Positions 9,023 through 17,638 of a stretch of DNA of 40,979 nucleotides are shown here, one piece after another. Origin of the DNA: Gammaproteobacteria bacterium (GTDB lineage: Bacteria; Pseudomonadota; Gammaproteobacteria; UBA1113); the NCBI GenBank assembly GCA_020051015.1, contig JAGVJQ010000025.1, positions 1-40,979 of the forward strand. The letters are read 5' to 3'. The position numbers and the translations under genes were made by a program. The first letter of the stretch is position 1. Each line of letters opens with the position of its first letter. Below the pieces are notes generated by a model. It was not told the DNA's origin. It saw only the letters and a list, made by a program, of their open reading frames with translations, and ran no database searches.

Positions 9023-10087
9023 TTATAACCAATTACGGCGTTTAAATAAGAAAACCATAATGGATGCTAATCCAACCATCATAATAATGGCTAAAATAAA
9101 ACCGTAATGCCATTCAGTTTCAGGCATATTGGCAAAGTTCATCCCGTAAATACCGGTAATAAATGTGAGTGGTGCAAATAACATGGCCCATACCGTTGCT
9201 TTACGTTGCACTTCATTAGACATAAACGTTTTTTGGTTAACTAAAGACAAATGCACATCCAACATATTAGTGGTCATGTCGCGGTAAATTTCGATAATAT
9301 CGATTAAGCGGGTAACGTGGTCAAAGCAGTCACGTAAATAAAGTTGGGTTTCTTCACTCAACCAGTCGTTATCGTCACGCATTAATGCACGAATCGCTTC
9401 CCGTTGTGGTCTGATTTTCAAGCGTAATACCAATAATTCCCGCTTGATGGTATAAAGTACTTTAAACGTACCAACCCCTTCAGGCCCTAATAATTGTTGT
9501 TCAACTTCTTGAATATCATCATCAAACTCATCCAGCACAGGGAAGCAATGATCGATAACAACGTCTACCAATACATATAATAAATAGTCTAATTTACGAG
9601 CACGTAATGGTGCTTGGGGGTGATGTAAGCGACGACGTACAGCTCGAAAGGGATCATGTTCACCGTTATGGAAACTAACCAAGAAATTTTCGCCAAGAAA
9701 GAAGCTTACCTGTTCGTTAATAATTTTGTTGCCTTTTTTGGTAGGCATACCCAGAATCACCATGAGTTGATTTTCATAACTCTCGGTTTTTGAGCGTTCG
9801 CCAATATTAATAACGTCTTCTAGCGCAAGTGGGTGTAAATTAAATAATCGACCCAATTCAAACATCGTTGATGGTTTTGGATTACCTTGGACATGAATCC
9901 AGGTAAAGGCATCGTCAGATAGAAAAGATTGACTTTCAGTTGCTGAAATATGTTCGTGTTCTGTGATTTCTTCTTGATTATACCGGACAAGCGTAATACT
10001 AACCGGCGTTTCACCTGCAGGGTCTACAACAGGAGAAAGGTCAGTTGCATATTCTTCTTCTTGTTCAAGATATTCTTCTGAAGCCAC
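9023..10087 (-). CDS. corA: CorA-family magnesium/cobalt channel
   Basis: CorA forms a pentameric Mg2+ channel in the inner membrane. A large N-terminal cytosolic domain (SITLVRYNQ..., WIHVQGNP, LHPLALEDVINIGERSK) is followed by long helices and two C-terminal membrane segments with the selectivity motif YGMNF, ending in a basic tail (FKRRNWL). The start is uncertain: the GTG at 10087 overlaps the stop of the upstream small gene (TAGTG); a TTG further upstream would add 19 residues lying inside that gene. The overlap implies an operon with the small membrane protein. Confidence 0.92.
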   Translation of the reverse strand: MASEEYLEQEEEYATDLSPVVDPAGETPVSITLVRYNQEEITEHEHISATESQSFLSDDAFTWIHVQGNPKPSTMFELGRLFNLHPLALEDVINIGERSKTESYENQLMVILGMPTKKGNKIINEQVSFFLGENFLVSFHNGEHDPFRAVRRRLHHPQAPLRARKLDYLLYVLVDVVIDHCFPVLDEFDDDIQEVEQQLLGPEGVGTFKVLYTIKRELLVLRLKIRPQREAIRALMRDDNDWLSEETQLYLRDCFDHVTRLIDIIEIYRDMTTNMLDVHLSLVNQKTFMSNEVQRKATVWAMLFAPLTFITGIYGMNFANMPETEWHYGFILAIIMMVGLASIMVFLFKRRNWL

Positions 10088-10344
10088 TAAAATACTCGCG
10101 TGAAAGTTGAACGATGAATAACCCAATAAACAGCTACCACCCAAATACCACCAATTAAGGTGGCAAATGCCCAGGTTACACCAGACACTAAAAAGGTTGG
10201 AAATCCTTGTTTTGTTAGGCGGCCAGCGTCTTTAGCAATGGCGCCAGCAAAAATAATGTGCAATATTACCGTAATGACGAGTATCGCAAATTGTATGGTT
10301 TGCATTGAGTTAGCAAGATAACCGTAAACAGTATTCATACTCAT
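10087..10344 (-). CDS. Small two-helix membrane protein upstream of corA
   Basis: An 85-residue protein, MSMNTVYGYLANSMQ onward, with two strong hydrophobic segments (about residues 17-36 and 51-74) joined by a short basic loop (AKDAGRLTKQG). I do not recognise a family. GGGGATATTT precedes the ATG at 10344, and the stop codon overlaps the CorA start, so it is co-translated with the channel and could be an accessory subunit or regulator. The longer open frame upstream runs into a repeat and is not coding. Confidence 0.7.
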   Translation of the reverse strand: MSMNTVYGYLANSMQTIQFAILVITVILHIIFAGAIAKDAGRLTKQGFPTFLVSGVTWAFATLIGGIWVVAVYWVIHRSTFTRVF

Positions 10345-10403
10345 AAATATCCCCAGCATTCGGCCTGCCCTGCGAGGGTAAACTATGGTGGAAGTCGTGT
10401 CAA

Positions 10404-10549
10404 TAGACCGCTTTCGAAACTCTACTTCTATGGTCAAACACTGCGTTGCTTCGGTGCTCGACTCCTCACAGACGGCCATGTATGCTCCGGGTCTGTGCTC
10501 CGATGCGCCTTGTGTTTGACACATATAAGCGAGTTTCGAAAGCGGTCTA
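10404..10549. mobile_element. 146-bp MITE-like element with 19-bp terminal inverted repeats
   Basis: Perfect ends TAGACCGCTTTCGAAACTC (10404-10422) and its reverse complement (10531-10549) carry terminal TA, as expected for insertion at TA. A second inner inverted pair, GTCAAACAC/GTGTTTGAC, is present. The middle holds CTCACAGACGGCCA and GTATGCTCCG, which are shared with the 142-bp elements at 22125 and 37905 although the ends differ. No transposase is encoded. Confidence 0.85.
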
Positions 10550-10718
10550 ATATTAATGCCACGATGCGGATAAATTTTATTCTTTTTAAGGAAATACTAA
10601 AGATACCTTCTTTTTATATGGTCGAGCCCATGAAATAGGGTTATATTCAATTGAATGAGTAAATTTATTGCCGCGAGATGATAAGGTTCGTATTAACCTT
10701 GAACAGGAAATGATAATA

Positions 10719-11536
10719 ATGAACAGTGTTGTCAGTTTCGATCAACAAAAAATATCTTATAAAACAATTGGAGATAAACATAATACTCCTCTTGTACTTA
10801 TTCCTGGTTTCGCAGTTGATCATACTTTGTGGGGCGATTTTCTCGCCCAATTAGTGGAAAAATATTATGTCATTTTAATTGATCATCGTGGTACGGGTGT
10901 CAATATTGCAATTCCTTTTCCGTCAGATATGACGATCTTAGTCAATGATATCGTTGCCGTATTAAATGCAGAAAAACTAAAATCAGCTCATATCATTGGT
11001 CACTCGATGGGGGGATATATTGCTCAATATTTTGCACATTATAATTCAGCCATGGTTAGATCATTGGTTTTAATGAGTACGTATAATCAATCATTCAGTA
11101 ATCAAACATGGGGCTACAAATCGCTTATTGAATTTATCAATCGCGGAATTGACCGAAAAACATTGATAATCAATAGTATGCCTTGGTTATATAGCTCAAA
11201 TTACATGAATAATGAACAACATTGTCTTGAACATATCAAACGCATGGAAGATAGAGAATTCCCACCATCGGTTCAAACTATTTTGTCGCAAATAAATTTG
11301 ATTAATAATTTTGATGCAGCGTATTTCAGCGACAAATTAAAAATGACGACGATGTTAATTGGCAGTGATGAGGATAGAATTATCCCAGAAAATATTTTCA
11401 TAAATTTGTTAGAGTATTATCTGATGCCGAATTAGCAATTGTTAAAGATACGGGGCACATGATCCATATTGAGAAACCACATGAGGTGGTAAAACTAATT
11501 GAGGCTTTTATTGAACAAGGTGGCAGTAATGGGTAA
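10719..11536 (+). pseudogene. Alpha/beta hydrolase, frameshifted near its C-terminus
   Basis: An alpha/beta-hydrolase-fold protein (VLIPGFAVDHTLW, DHRGTG, nucleophile Ser in IIGHSMGGYIAQ, MLIGSDEDRIIP with the acid). The frame as given stops at 11435 after LLEYYLMPN. One base later in phase, the sequence continues as SDAELAIVKDTGHMIHIEKP..., which contains the expected catalytic His and the normal C-terminal helix and ends at 11536. Loss of one T around 11415 (TATTAT for TATTTAT) would explain it, either as a real mutation or as a sequencing error. The restored end overlaps the methyltransferase start. The ATG at 10719 is preceded by AGGAAATGATAATA. Confidence 0.8.
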
Positions 11537-12131
11537 AAATAAAAGTCATGTTTATGAAGCATATGAAGAAATTGTTGAATGGTACGATACCAATCGCAGT
11601 AAACATTTAATGGAAATAGAGTATTTAAATGTAATAATAAAATCTATTCCTAAGATGGGTTCAATATTAGATTTAGGCTGTGGCACTGGTGAGCCAATAG
11701 ATAAATTTTTCCATGAAAAAGGCTACCATATAACAGGTATTGATGGCAGCAAGAAAATGATTGAGTTATGTAAAAAAAGGTTTCCAGAACAAGAGTTTTT
11801 TGTTGCAGACATGCGTTCAATTCAATTAAACAAACAATTTGATGCTATCATTGCTTGGCATAGTTTTTTCCATTTACCCCATGAAGATCAGCGCCAAATG
11901 TTTAAAATGTTTGTATCACACCTCAAGCCGGGCGGGGTACTAATGTTTACCACTGGCCCAGAATATGGTGAAAGCTGGAGTAATAATGGTGGACAAGATT
12001 TATATCACGCATCGTTTTCTATTAGTGAATATGAGTCCTTACTCAAGCAGCATGGTTTTGAAATTATTTTAAATAAAGTCAGAGATCCCGAGTGTGGTTA
12101 TAATACTACTTGGGTAGCGAAAAAAGTGTAG
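11529..12131 (+). CDS. Class I SAM-dependent methyltransferase
   Basis: A 200-residue methyltransferase with motif I SILDLGCGTGEPIDKF, motif II ITGIDGSKKMIELCKKRFP, an acidic DMRS and motif IV FDAIIAWHSFFHLP. The ATG at 11529 has AAGGTGG upstream and overlaps the end of the restored hydrolase frame (ATGGGTAA), so the two were probably translationally coupled. The substrate is unknown. A small-molecule acceptor is more likely than RNA or protein because no extra recognition domain is present. Confidence 0.88.
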   Translation: MGKNKSHVYEAYEEIVEWYDTNRSKHLMEIEYLNVIIKSIPKMGSILDLGCGTGEPIDKFFHEKGYHITGIDGSKKMIELCKKRFPEQEFFVADMRSIQLNKQFDAIIAWHSFFHLPHEDQRQMFKMFVSHLKPGGVLMFTTGPEYGESWSNNGGQDLYHASFSISEYESLLKQHGFEIILNKVRDPECGYNTTWVAKKV

Positions 12132-12212
12132 CAGGGTAATCCTCATTAAACATGCTTAAGAAAGGTTACGTTCCTACGTTTTGCGAAAGATCAACGATAG
12201 AGTTTAAGTTTT

Positions 12213-12749
12213 TTACAACAAAGATTTGCTAGTAATAACCTCGGCATATCCTGCTGCTTTAATCAAACTAATGCTATGCCGATGCATATCCAACTCATCA
12301 AACTCATCAGTTGATTTAGCCAATGTCGCATCTTCAATAAGCGTGAACGTATGGCCACGATGATAACCATCAATCACAGTTGATAGACAACACATAATCG
12401 AATTGTAACCAATAATATAAATATTATCATGTGTGTGCTTAGTCATAAATTCGGTAAATTCATTGCTTGAATAGCATGAATATAAATGTTTGGTAAAAAT
12501 CATTTCATCGTCATGTGGCTCAAAACCTTCAACAAAATTTGAGAAAGGTGAATTAGCATTAAAAAAGTCATTGCTAGGATTTTTACGGTAATGAATGACA
12601 TGTGCAATAGTCCAGTTAGCATCACGCGCATGTTTTAGCATAGCAGCACAATTTGCTAAACTAGGTTCAATGCCGTGTAAATAAAACGGACGACCTGGTG
12701 TTGTATACTCTTGTTGAATATCAATCAAAATTAAAACATTTTTTTTCAT
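12213..12749 (-). CDS. Isochorismatase-like cysteine hydrolase
   Basis: A 178-residue hydrolase of the isochorismatase/nicotinamidase fold. The likely triad is Asp10 (ILIDIQQEY), Lys in IFTKHLYSCY and Cys in YNSIMCCLST; this Cys marks the hydrolase branch and not true isochorismatase. The usual cis-peptide region before the Cys reads IIGYNS. GAGAG lies upstream of the ATG. It follows the flavin monooxygenase on the same strand, 38 bases away, suggesting a two-gene operon. Substrate unknown. Confidence 0.88.
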   Translation of the reverse strand: MKKNVLILIDIQQEYTTPGRPFYLHGIEPSLANCAAMLKHARDANWTIAHVIHYRKNPSNDFFNANSPFSNFVEGFEPHDDEMIFTKHLYSCYSSNEFTEFMTKHTHDNIYIIGYNSIMCCLSTVIDGYHRGHTFTLIEDATLAKSTDEFDELDMHRHSISLIKAAGYAEVITSKSLL

Positions 12750-12787
12750 AATAATCTCTCAGGAATAATAAATATTTTTTAGTATAA

Positions 12788-13945
12788 CTATTTTGGTGAA
12801 ATAATGCTTTTTGAAACAAAGTAATTCTTAAAAAGTGGAAATATAAAGGGAGTCATCAGTATACGTGTCAGGGTATCACGTATTATTAATCCAGTCGCGC
12901 TTGCGGGGATAAACCATTTTGCCATACGCCATGCAATATGTTGAATTTCATCGATATTAGGTTTGACGCGATTTTCATAATTTAAAAGTGCAGATGAAAT
13001 TGGGTATTGTTTTAAAGCTTCAACCAGACAATATGCACCAGCAACGGCCATCGATGCACCTTGCCCGGCTAATAAAGAGACAGCTTGGCAAGAATCACCG
13101 ACCAAAACAATACGCCCTTGACTCCATGTAGGTAATTTTACTTGTAATAATGCATCATGATAATAAGACGATGGTATTGCGTGTGTAAAGATGCTATCTA
13201 AGCGCTCATGGTAACCAGCAAAAATTTGATTAAGCAACACATTCAGGTTGTCTGTTTTTTTTAATTTTGTATCAACTTTCCACATAAAGAATGCCGCATA
13301 AGTTTCTTTGTCCATCGGAAATGTGATGATGGTTTTATTGGGAAGATTGATGGAGATGACCGTTTCTTTTTGGCAGAATACAGGATTATCTTTTACAAGA
13401 AAAGCAGCAACTTCATAGCCCATTTCTTCGAGACAAGTATCATCTTGTGCAAAAACCATATTTCTAATACCAGAATGTACGCCATCTGCACCAACAAGCA
13501 AATCAAATGATTCTTGCTTATCATCTGATAAAGTGACATGAACTTTATCGATCGTTTGTATTACAGCATTGACTGTGCAGTTAAAATAAATGGGCACATT
13601 ATTTTTAATTTTTTCGAACAACAATTTTTCCAAATCACTACGCAGTACTGAATGTAAGCGATTTTTAAGTCGTTTTCGCATTAAATTGTAATCAAGGGTA
13701 AAACGCAACTTACCATCTAAATTTTCATAGCGCATGGTTTTAATTGGAATTTGTATTTTATCAAGCTCCTCAAGTAATCCCATTTTTTCAAAGGCATCAT
13801 AGCCAGAGCCAAAAAAATCAATTACATATCCATCAGTACGCAAGGATGGTGATTTCTCAATGATAGTTACGTCGTGTCCTGCTTGTTTTAAACAATATGC
13901 TGTCATTAATCCAGCGATTCCAGCTCCTACGATAAGAACTTTCAT
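12788..13945 (-). CDS. FAD-dependent monooxygenase (UbiH/PHBH/TetX-like)
   Basis: A 385-residue class A flavoprotein monooxygenase. It has the N-terminal FAD motif GAGIAGLMTAYCLKQAGHDV ending in Glu (IIEK), the DG-like motif LVGADGVHSGIRN and the second FAD motif RIVLVGDSCQAVSLLAGQG (usually GDAAHP...; the SCQAVSLL variant occurs in the TetX-like subgroup). AGGTAA precedes the ATG. It could hydroxylate an aromatic or polycyclic compound. Resistance function cannot be inferred from sequence alone. Confidence 0.88.
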   Translation of the reverse strand: MKVLIVGAGIAGLMTAYCLKQAGHDVTIIEKSPSLRTDGYVIDFFGSGYDAFEKMGLLEELDKIQIPIKTMRYENLDGKLRFTLDYNLMRKRLKNRLHSVLRSDLEKLLFEKIKNNVPIYFNCTVNAVIQTIDKVHVTLSDDKQESFDLLVGADGVHSGIRNMVFAQDDTCLEEMGYEVAAFLVKDNPVFCQKETVISINLPNKTIITFPMDKETYAAFFMWKVDTKLKKTDNLNVLLNQIFAGYHERLDSIFTHAIPSSYYHDALLQVKLPTWSQGRIVLVGDSCQAVSLLAGQGASMAVAGAYCLVEALKQYPISSALLNYENRVKPNIDEIQHIAWRMAKWFIPASATGLIIRDTLTRILMTPFIFPLFKNYFVSKSIISPK

Positions 13946-14276
13946 GATTGTTACCTATTAATAAGTTAATTAGAATTAGTCATAAAACAACTTTATTTCA
14001 AATTTTTAATTAGGTCTACAGGATCATCGTCATTTTATAACGCATCAAGATAAATTAGGGTAGTTAACGTAACGTATTGATTTAAATAAAGTTTATTTTG
14101 AGCTATAAATTAATCAGCAATAATTGTTAATATTTGGTACAATAGGGTTGTTGATTATTCATGATGACCAGTATTGTTGTTAGCAGAACATTTACATTAA
14201 TGTATATTTGCTTTGGGAATATAGCACGCATAGTTATCAGAAAGTCGCTGTATTAACAACAAGGTATTTAATCATA
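13946..14276. other. Divergent intergenic region, monooxygenase/rhlE
   Basis: 331 AT-rich bases hold the promoters of the flavin monooxygenase (minus) and rhlE (plus). I see no convincing -35/-10 pair, repeat or structured RNA. rhlE may have a long leader, as cold-shock helicase genes often do, but nothing here proves it. Confidence 0.5.
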
Positions 14277-15551
14277 ATGTCATTTGAAACTATCGGGTTA
14301 TTAACCCCGCTCATTAAAGCTGTTCACGCTAAAGGTTATACGGTACCCACCCCGATTCAGCGTGAAGTTATTCCTGCCGTATTACATGGCGACGATATCA
14401 TGGCTTCAGCTCAAACCGGTACTGGTAAAACAGCAGGTTTTACTTTGCCGTTATTGCAACAATTATGTGATAAACCAGCTGCTAAAAATCATCATGTTTT
14501 AGCCTTGGTTCTTACACCTACACGCGAATTAGCTGCTCAAGTCCATCAGAGCATTGTTGATTACGGCAAGTTTTTGAATCTTCGTTCAGCAGTCGTTTTC
14601 GGTGGTGTAAGTATTAATCCACAAATTACGAAATTATCGCGCGGTGTTGAGATCTTGGTGGCAACACCTGGGCGCTTACTTGATTTATACCAACAAAAAG
14701 CGATTAGATTTAATCAAATAGAAACCTTAGTATTAGATGAAGCCGATCGCATGTTAGATATGGGTTTCATTCACGATATCAAAAAAATTCTGGCATTATT
14801 ACCAAAACAGCGCCAAAATTTATTATTTTCTGCCACGTTCTCTTCGGAAATTCGAAATCTTGCTAAAGGATTACTACACCATCCAGTAGAAATAAGTGTA
14901 GCAACACGTAATAGTACTGCAACGGCCATCGAGCAAGTTGTACATTTAGTTGATAAAAATCGCAAGCCTGAATTACTCAGTCATTTAATTCATAGTCAAA
15001 AATGGCAACAAGCCTTGGTGTTCTGTCGTACCAAGCACGGCGCTAATAAATTAGCAAAAGTGTTAGGGTTAAATAATATTCTTGCGGCAGCTATTCATGG
15101 TAATAAAAGTCAGGCACAGCGCACAAAAGCGTTACACGATTTCAAACAAGGTAATGTAAAAATACTTGTTGCAACGGATATTGCGGCACGAGGTATCGAT
15201 ATCGATCAATTACCGCAAGTTGTGAATTTTGATTTACCTCAAGTAGCGGAAGATTATGTTCATCGTATTGGCCGTACTGGCCGAGCGGGTTCGAGTGGAC
15301 ATGCCATTTCTTTTGTTGATGTTGATGAAATGAAATTATTGGAAGGTATTGAACGATTAATTAAAACCAAAATTAAACGTGAAAAGATTGAGAATTTTAA
15401 ATCAGCTGATTTTGTTTCAGCACCCAAAACACCTACAAGCGCCCCTAAAAGAAAGGAAAATGCGCCAAAAAGAAACGAAAGCGCACCAAAAAATAATAAT
15501 GCTCGACGTCATTTTAAGAGTCGGCCTAAAAATAAATCTGGATATAAATAG
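14277..15551 (+). CDS. rhlE: DEAD-box RNA helicase, RhlE type
   Basis: An ATP-dependent RNA helicase for ribosome assembly or RNA turnover. All motifs are present: Q motif (VPTPIQ), Walker [29 protein letters not shown] ([14 protein letters not shown]), [14 protein letters not shown] and [10 protein letters not shown]. The 424-residue protein ends in a basic low-complexity tail with three repeats of the type [20 protein letters not shown] and then [15 protein letters not shown], probably RNA-binding. I chose the ATG at 14277 (MSFETIGL), as in RhlE proteins; the frame is open 69 bases further upstream. Confidence 0.94.
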   Translation: MSFETIGLLTPLIKAVHAKGYTVPTPIQREVIPAVLHGDDIMASAQTGTGKTAGFTLPLLQQLCDKPAAKNHHVLALVLTPTRELAAQVHQSIVDYGKFLNLRSAVVFGGVSINPQITKLSRGVEILVATPGRLLDLYQQKAIRFNQIETLVLDEADRMLDMGFIHDIKKILALLPKQRQNLLFSATFSSEIRNLAKGLLHHPVEISVATRNSTATAIEQVVHLVDKNRKPELLSHLIHSQKWQQALVFCRTKHGANKLAKVLGLNNILAAAIHGNKSQAQRTKALHDFKQGNVKILVATDIAARGIDIDQLPQVVNFDLPQVAEDYVHRIGRTGRAGSSGHAISFVDVDEMKLLEGIERLIKTKIKREKIENFKSADFVSAPKTPTSAPKRKENAPKRNESAPKNNNARRHFKSRPKNKSGYK

Positions 15552-15557
15552 TATAAA

Positions 15558-15606
15558 GTGCTCCCCTCCCCCCACGAAGTGCGGGGGAGGGGTTGGGGGA
15601 GAGGGG
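15558..15606. repeat. GC-rich palindromic repeat, copy 1
   Basis: CTCCCCTCC...GGGGGAGGGG folds into a GC stem directly after the rhlE stop and continues TTGGGGGAGAGGGG. Two further copies are at 38811-38856 and 39480-39528. Its base composition is sharply unlike the AT-rich surroundings. Confidence 0.85.
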
Positions 15607-15639
15607 TTACTTCCCAGTTAGCACATTCTTGCTGAAACC

Positions 15640-15824
15640 GCTCGCACCGATGGAAAAGGCACGCAAACACGCCGTGAAAAATTGGCAGGATTGCCAATTT
15701 CGACGGCTGAAAGCCGCCCCGAAGGGGTGAGTGCCATGGATGGCGCGAATCAATCATCCCTGTAGGCTCGGCTTCGCCATCCATGGCTCAGACGGTTTGC
15801 TTTGCCTTTTCCATCGGTGCGAGC
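15640..15824. repeat. 185-bp structured inverted-repeat element
   Basis: The ends GCTCGCACCGATGGAAAAGG (15640-15659) and its reverse complement (15805-15824) pair. Inner hairpins are AAATTGGCA/TGCCAATTT and CCATGGATGGCG/CGCCATCCATGG. It looks like a non-coding mobile or structured RNA-like element. Together with the GC-rich repeat it fills most of the 397-base gap between rhlE and the MarR gene. I see no gene in that gap. Confidence 0.75.
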
Positions 15825-15948
15825 TGCATTTATTGATCTGGATAGTGCCTTTTCATTGCACATACTTGTAGCTGTTGATCAAAAAAAACAGAGCATCATT
15901 CAGTATTGCATTCATCACGAAAGATCGGCATAAATTTAAGTAGTGAAG

Positions 15949-16365
15949 TTACTCCAACGCCGTCCGAACCATTTTTATCTTTTCAACAGTTTCATTAAAC
16001 TCATCATCACTGAGTATTTTTTTCAAGCGATTAGTCACTTTAGCGCTTGCTTGGGTTAATTGTGCTTTTATCGCAAGCGCTTTAGCAGTTGGATGTATAG
16101 AGCATTCACGTCCATCATGTTTAGAGGCTTTTCTAACAATAAACCCTTTAGCTTCTAATGTATCTAAAGCGCGTGTTGCAGTAGGTCTGGAAATATGTAG
16201 TTTGTCAGCAATTTCGCGTTGCAACAACATGTCATGATCTAAAACGACACGCAACATGAAAGCTTGCGGTGGCGTTAAATCAAAGGGTTTAAATGCTGCT
16301 GACCATTCGCATTCAAGGCGACGAGCAAGAGCAGATGTATTAAAGTAAAGGCATCTATCAAACAT
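15949..16365 (-). CDS. MarR-family transcriptional regulator
   Basis: A 138-residue winged-helix regulator. The recognition region reads LLQREIADKLHISRPTATRA, followed by LDTLEAKGFIVRKASKHDGR (wing with the conserved D-x-R) and a C-terminal dimerisation helix. Such proteins usually respond to small aromatic ligands and repress neighbouring or own promoters. The divergent neighbour is the LD-carboxypeptidase-family gene. No clear operator palindrome was found. SD before the ATG is weak. Confidence 0.88.
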   Translation of the reverse strand: MFDRCLYFNTSALARRLECEWSAAFKPFDLTPPQAFMLRVVLDHDMLLQREIADKLHISRPTATRALDTLEAKGFIVRKASKHDGRECSIHPTAKALAIKAQLTQASAKVTNRLKKILSDDEFNETVEKIKMVRTALE

Positions 16366-16436
16366 AAACTTATTATAATAAAATGTAGTTTGCTATGCAA
16401 CTGATCTAGAAAGCCGTCATTGCGAGGATCACTCAG

Positions 16437-16455
16437 TATGCAATACGCCCCTATA
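16437..16455. repeat. Partial copy of the TGCAATACGCCCC repeat
   Basis: GTATGCAATACGCCCCTA matches one half-arm of the inverted repeat at 6351-6506. It lies alone between the MarR gene and the LD-carboxypeptidase gene and appears to be a decayed remnant. Confidence 0.6.
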
Positions 16456-16553
16456 CAACACTAACTTCCAGGACGACGAGAGAAAGGATAAACTCGCATT
16501 TTGAGATGTGGTGCGTATAATAGTATTTAAATTTGAACGTACAAGGAATCGGT

Positions 16554-17489
16554 ATGTCTATCAATTTAAAACTTACCTCCAATGATCAAATCGCACTAAC
16601 TTGCCCAGGCTCAATATGCCGACAAGCCGATCATCCTCAAATTACCCAAGAATATCTGAAAAAGCATTATCAATTAAATGCAATTTTTGCTGATGATACG
16701 ACACAACGTATGCATCCAGAAAAGCGAGCTGAAATTTTTCTCGACTATGTATTTAATGACAATATTAAATTAATTACCACATTGCGTGGGGGGGAGGGAT
16801 CGGCAGATATTATCCCTTATCTTCATCGTCACCATGAAAAAATAAAATTAGTATCGCCAAAATTTTTATTGGGATTAAGTGATTTTACTTCATTATTGAT
16901 TTATTTTAGTCAACATTATCATTGGCCCACCATACACGGCCCCAGCCCAGTACAATTTGCATTTGAACGAGTGGATGAACCCACGCAACAATTAACGATG
17001 GATTTATTATTTGGTAATGATCAAGGTTCGGGTCTCCATCATTTAACGCCATTAAATGATGCCGCGCGTGAAGAAAAAATTATCGAGGCCGAATTGACGG
17101 GTGGAAATTTAAGTATTATCGATATTAGCATTAAAGATGTGTGGGAAATTGATATGACCAACAAGATTATTTTCTTAGAAGATGTGAGTGAGAAGGCGCA
17201 TAAAATTATTCGCACGTTAAAATATTTCTCCAGAATTGGTTTATTTGCCCATATTAAAGCGGTTATTTTAGGTGACTTTACTTGTGATGCCATTGGTTGT
17301 AGCGATGAAGAACAAGAAACTAACAAGCAAGCTATTTTAAAAACCTTATCCAGCTTTGCGGCGCATCATCATTTTCCTGTATTGTATAGCGAACAATTTG
17401 GTCATGGTAAAACGAATTTACCTTTAGTTTATTCAACTAATTATCGATTACAGTTAGGAAACCAGCCACAGCTTACTTTGTTAAAGTAA
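16554..17489 (+). CDS. LD-carboxypeptidase / MccF-like peptidase (S66 family)
   Basis: Serine peptidases of this family trim murein tetrapeptides (LdcA) or inactivate microcin C-type compounds (MccF). The 311-residue protein shows TCPGS near the N-terminus, TTLRGGEGSADIIPYL, the nucleophile Ser in LLGLSDFTSLL, ELTGGNLSII, Glu in IIFLEDVSEKAHKI and His in QFGHGKTNLPL, so the Ser-Glu-His triad is complete. AAGGAATCGGT precedes the ATG at 16554. The long insert and divergent N-terminus are more MccF-like, but the choice between LdcA and MccF roles is open. Confidence 0.85.
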   Translation: MSINLKLTSNDQIALTCPGSICRQADHPQITQEYLKKHYQLNAIFADDTTQRMHPEKRAEIFLDYVFNDNIKLITTLRGGEGSADIIPYLHRHHEKIKLVSPKFLLGLSDFTSLLIYFSQHYHWPTIHGPSPVQFAFERVDEPTQQLTMDLLFGNDQGSGLHHLTPLNDAAREEKIIEAELTGGNLSIIDISIKDVWEIDMTNKIIFLEDVSEKAHKIIRTLKYFSRIGLFAHIKAVILGDFTCDAIGCSDEEQETNKQAILKTLSSFAAHHHFPVLYSEQFGHGKTNLPLVYSTNYRLQLGNQPQLTLLK

Positions 17490-17545
17490 CAGTGCCACCA
17501 ATATAATATTTGATGGCACGAGTTTAGTTATGAGTTCCTAGTGAC

Positions 17546-17559
17546 TTGATCAAGATCAC
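17546..17559. promoter_or_regulatory. Candidate FNR/Anr box upstream of the oxygenase gene
   Basis: TTGATCAAGATCAC matches the FNR/Anr consensus TTGAT-N4-ATCAA at all but the last base. A possible -10 (TATGCT at 17601-17606) would put the box centre near -60, the usual class I activator position. No good -35 is seen. The match is short and could be chance. Confidence 0.35.
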
Positions 17560-17638
17560 TCAAAATAGTCTTCTTTATTCCCTATGGACGAAATATGCGC
17601 TATGCTAGTCTACCTAATTTAGATAAAGGAGCTGCGAC

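Noticed and set aside
10345-10524. N-terminal extension of the small membrane protein upstream of corA
   Set aside because: The extension is the translation of the 146-bp repeat element. A good start with SD exists at 10344.
12788-13945. Calling the flavin monooxygenase a tetracycline-inactivating TetX
   Set aside because: Shared family motifs only; substrate residues cannot be judged and the family is very broad.
15509-15784. Open frames in the rhlE-MarR gap, on both strands
   Set aside because: They overlap the GC-rich repeat and the 185-bp inverted-repeat element, lack SDs and show Pro/Arg-rich repeat translation.
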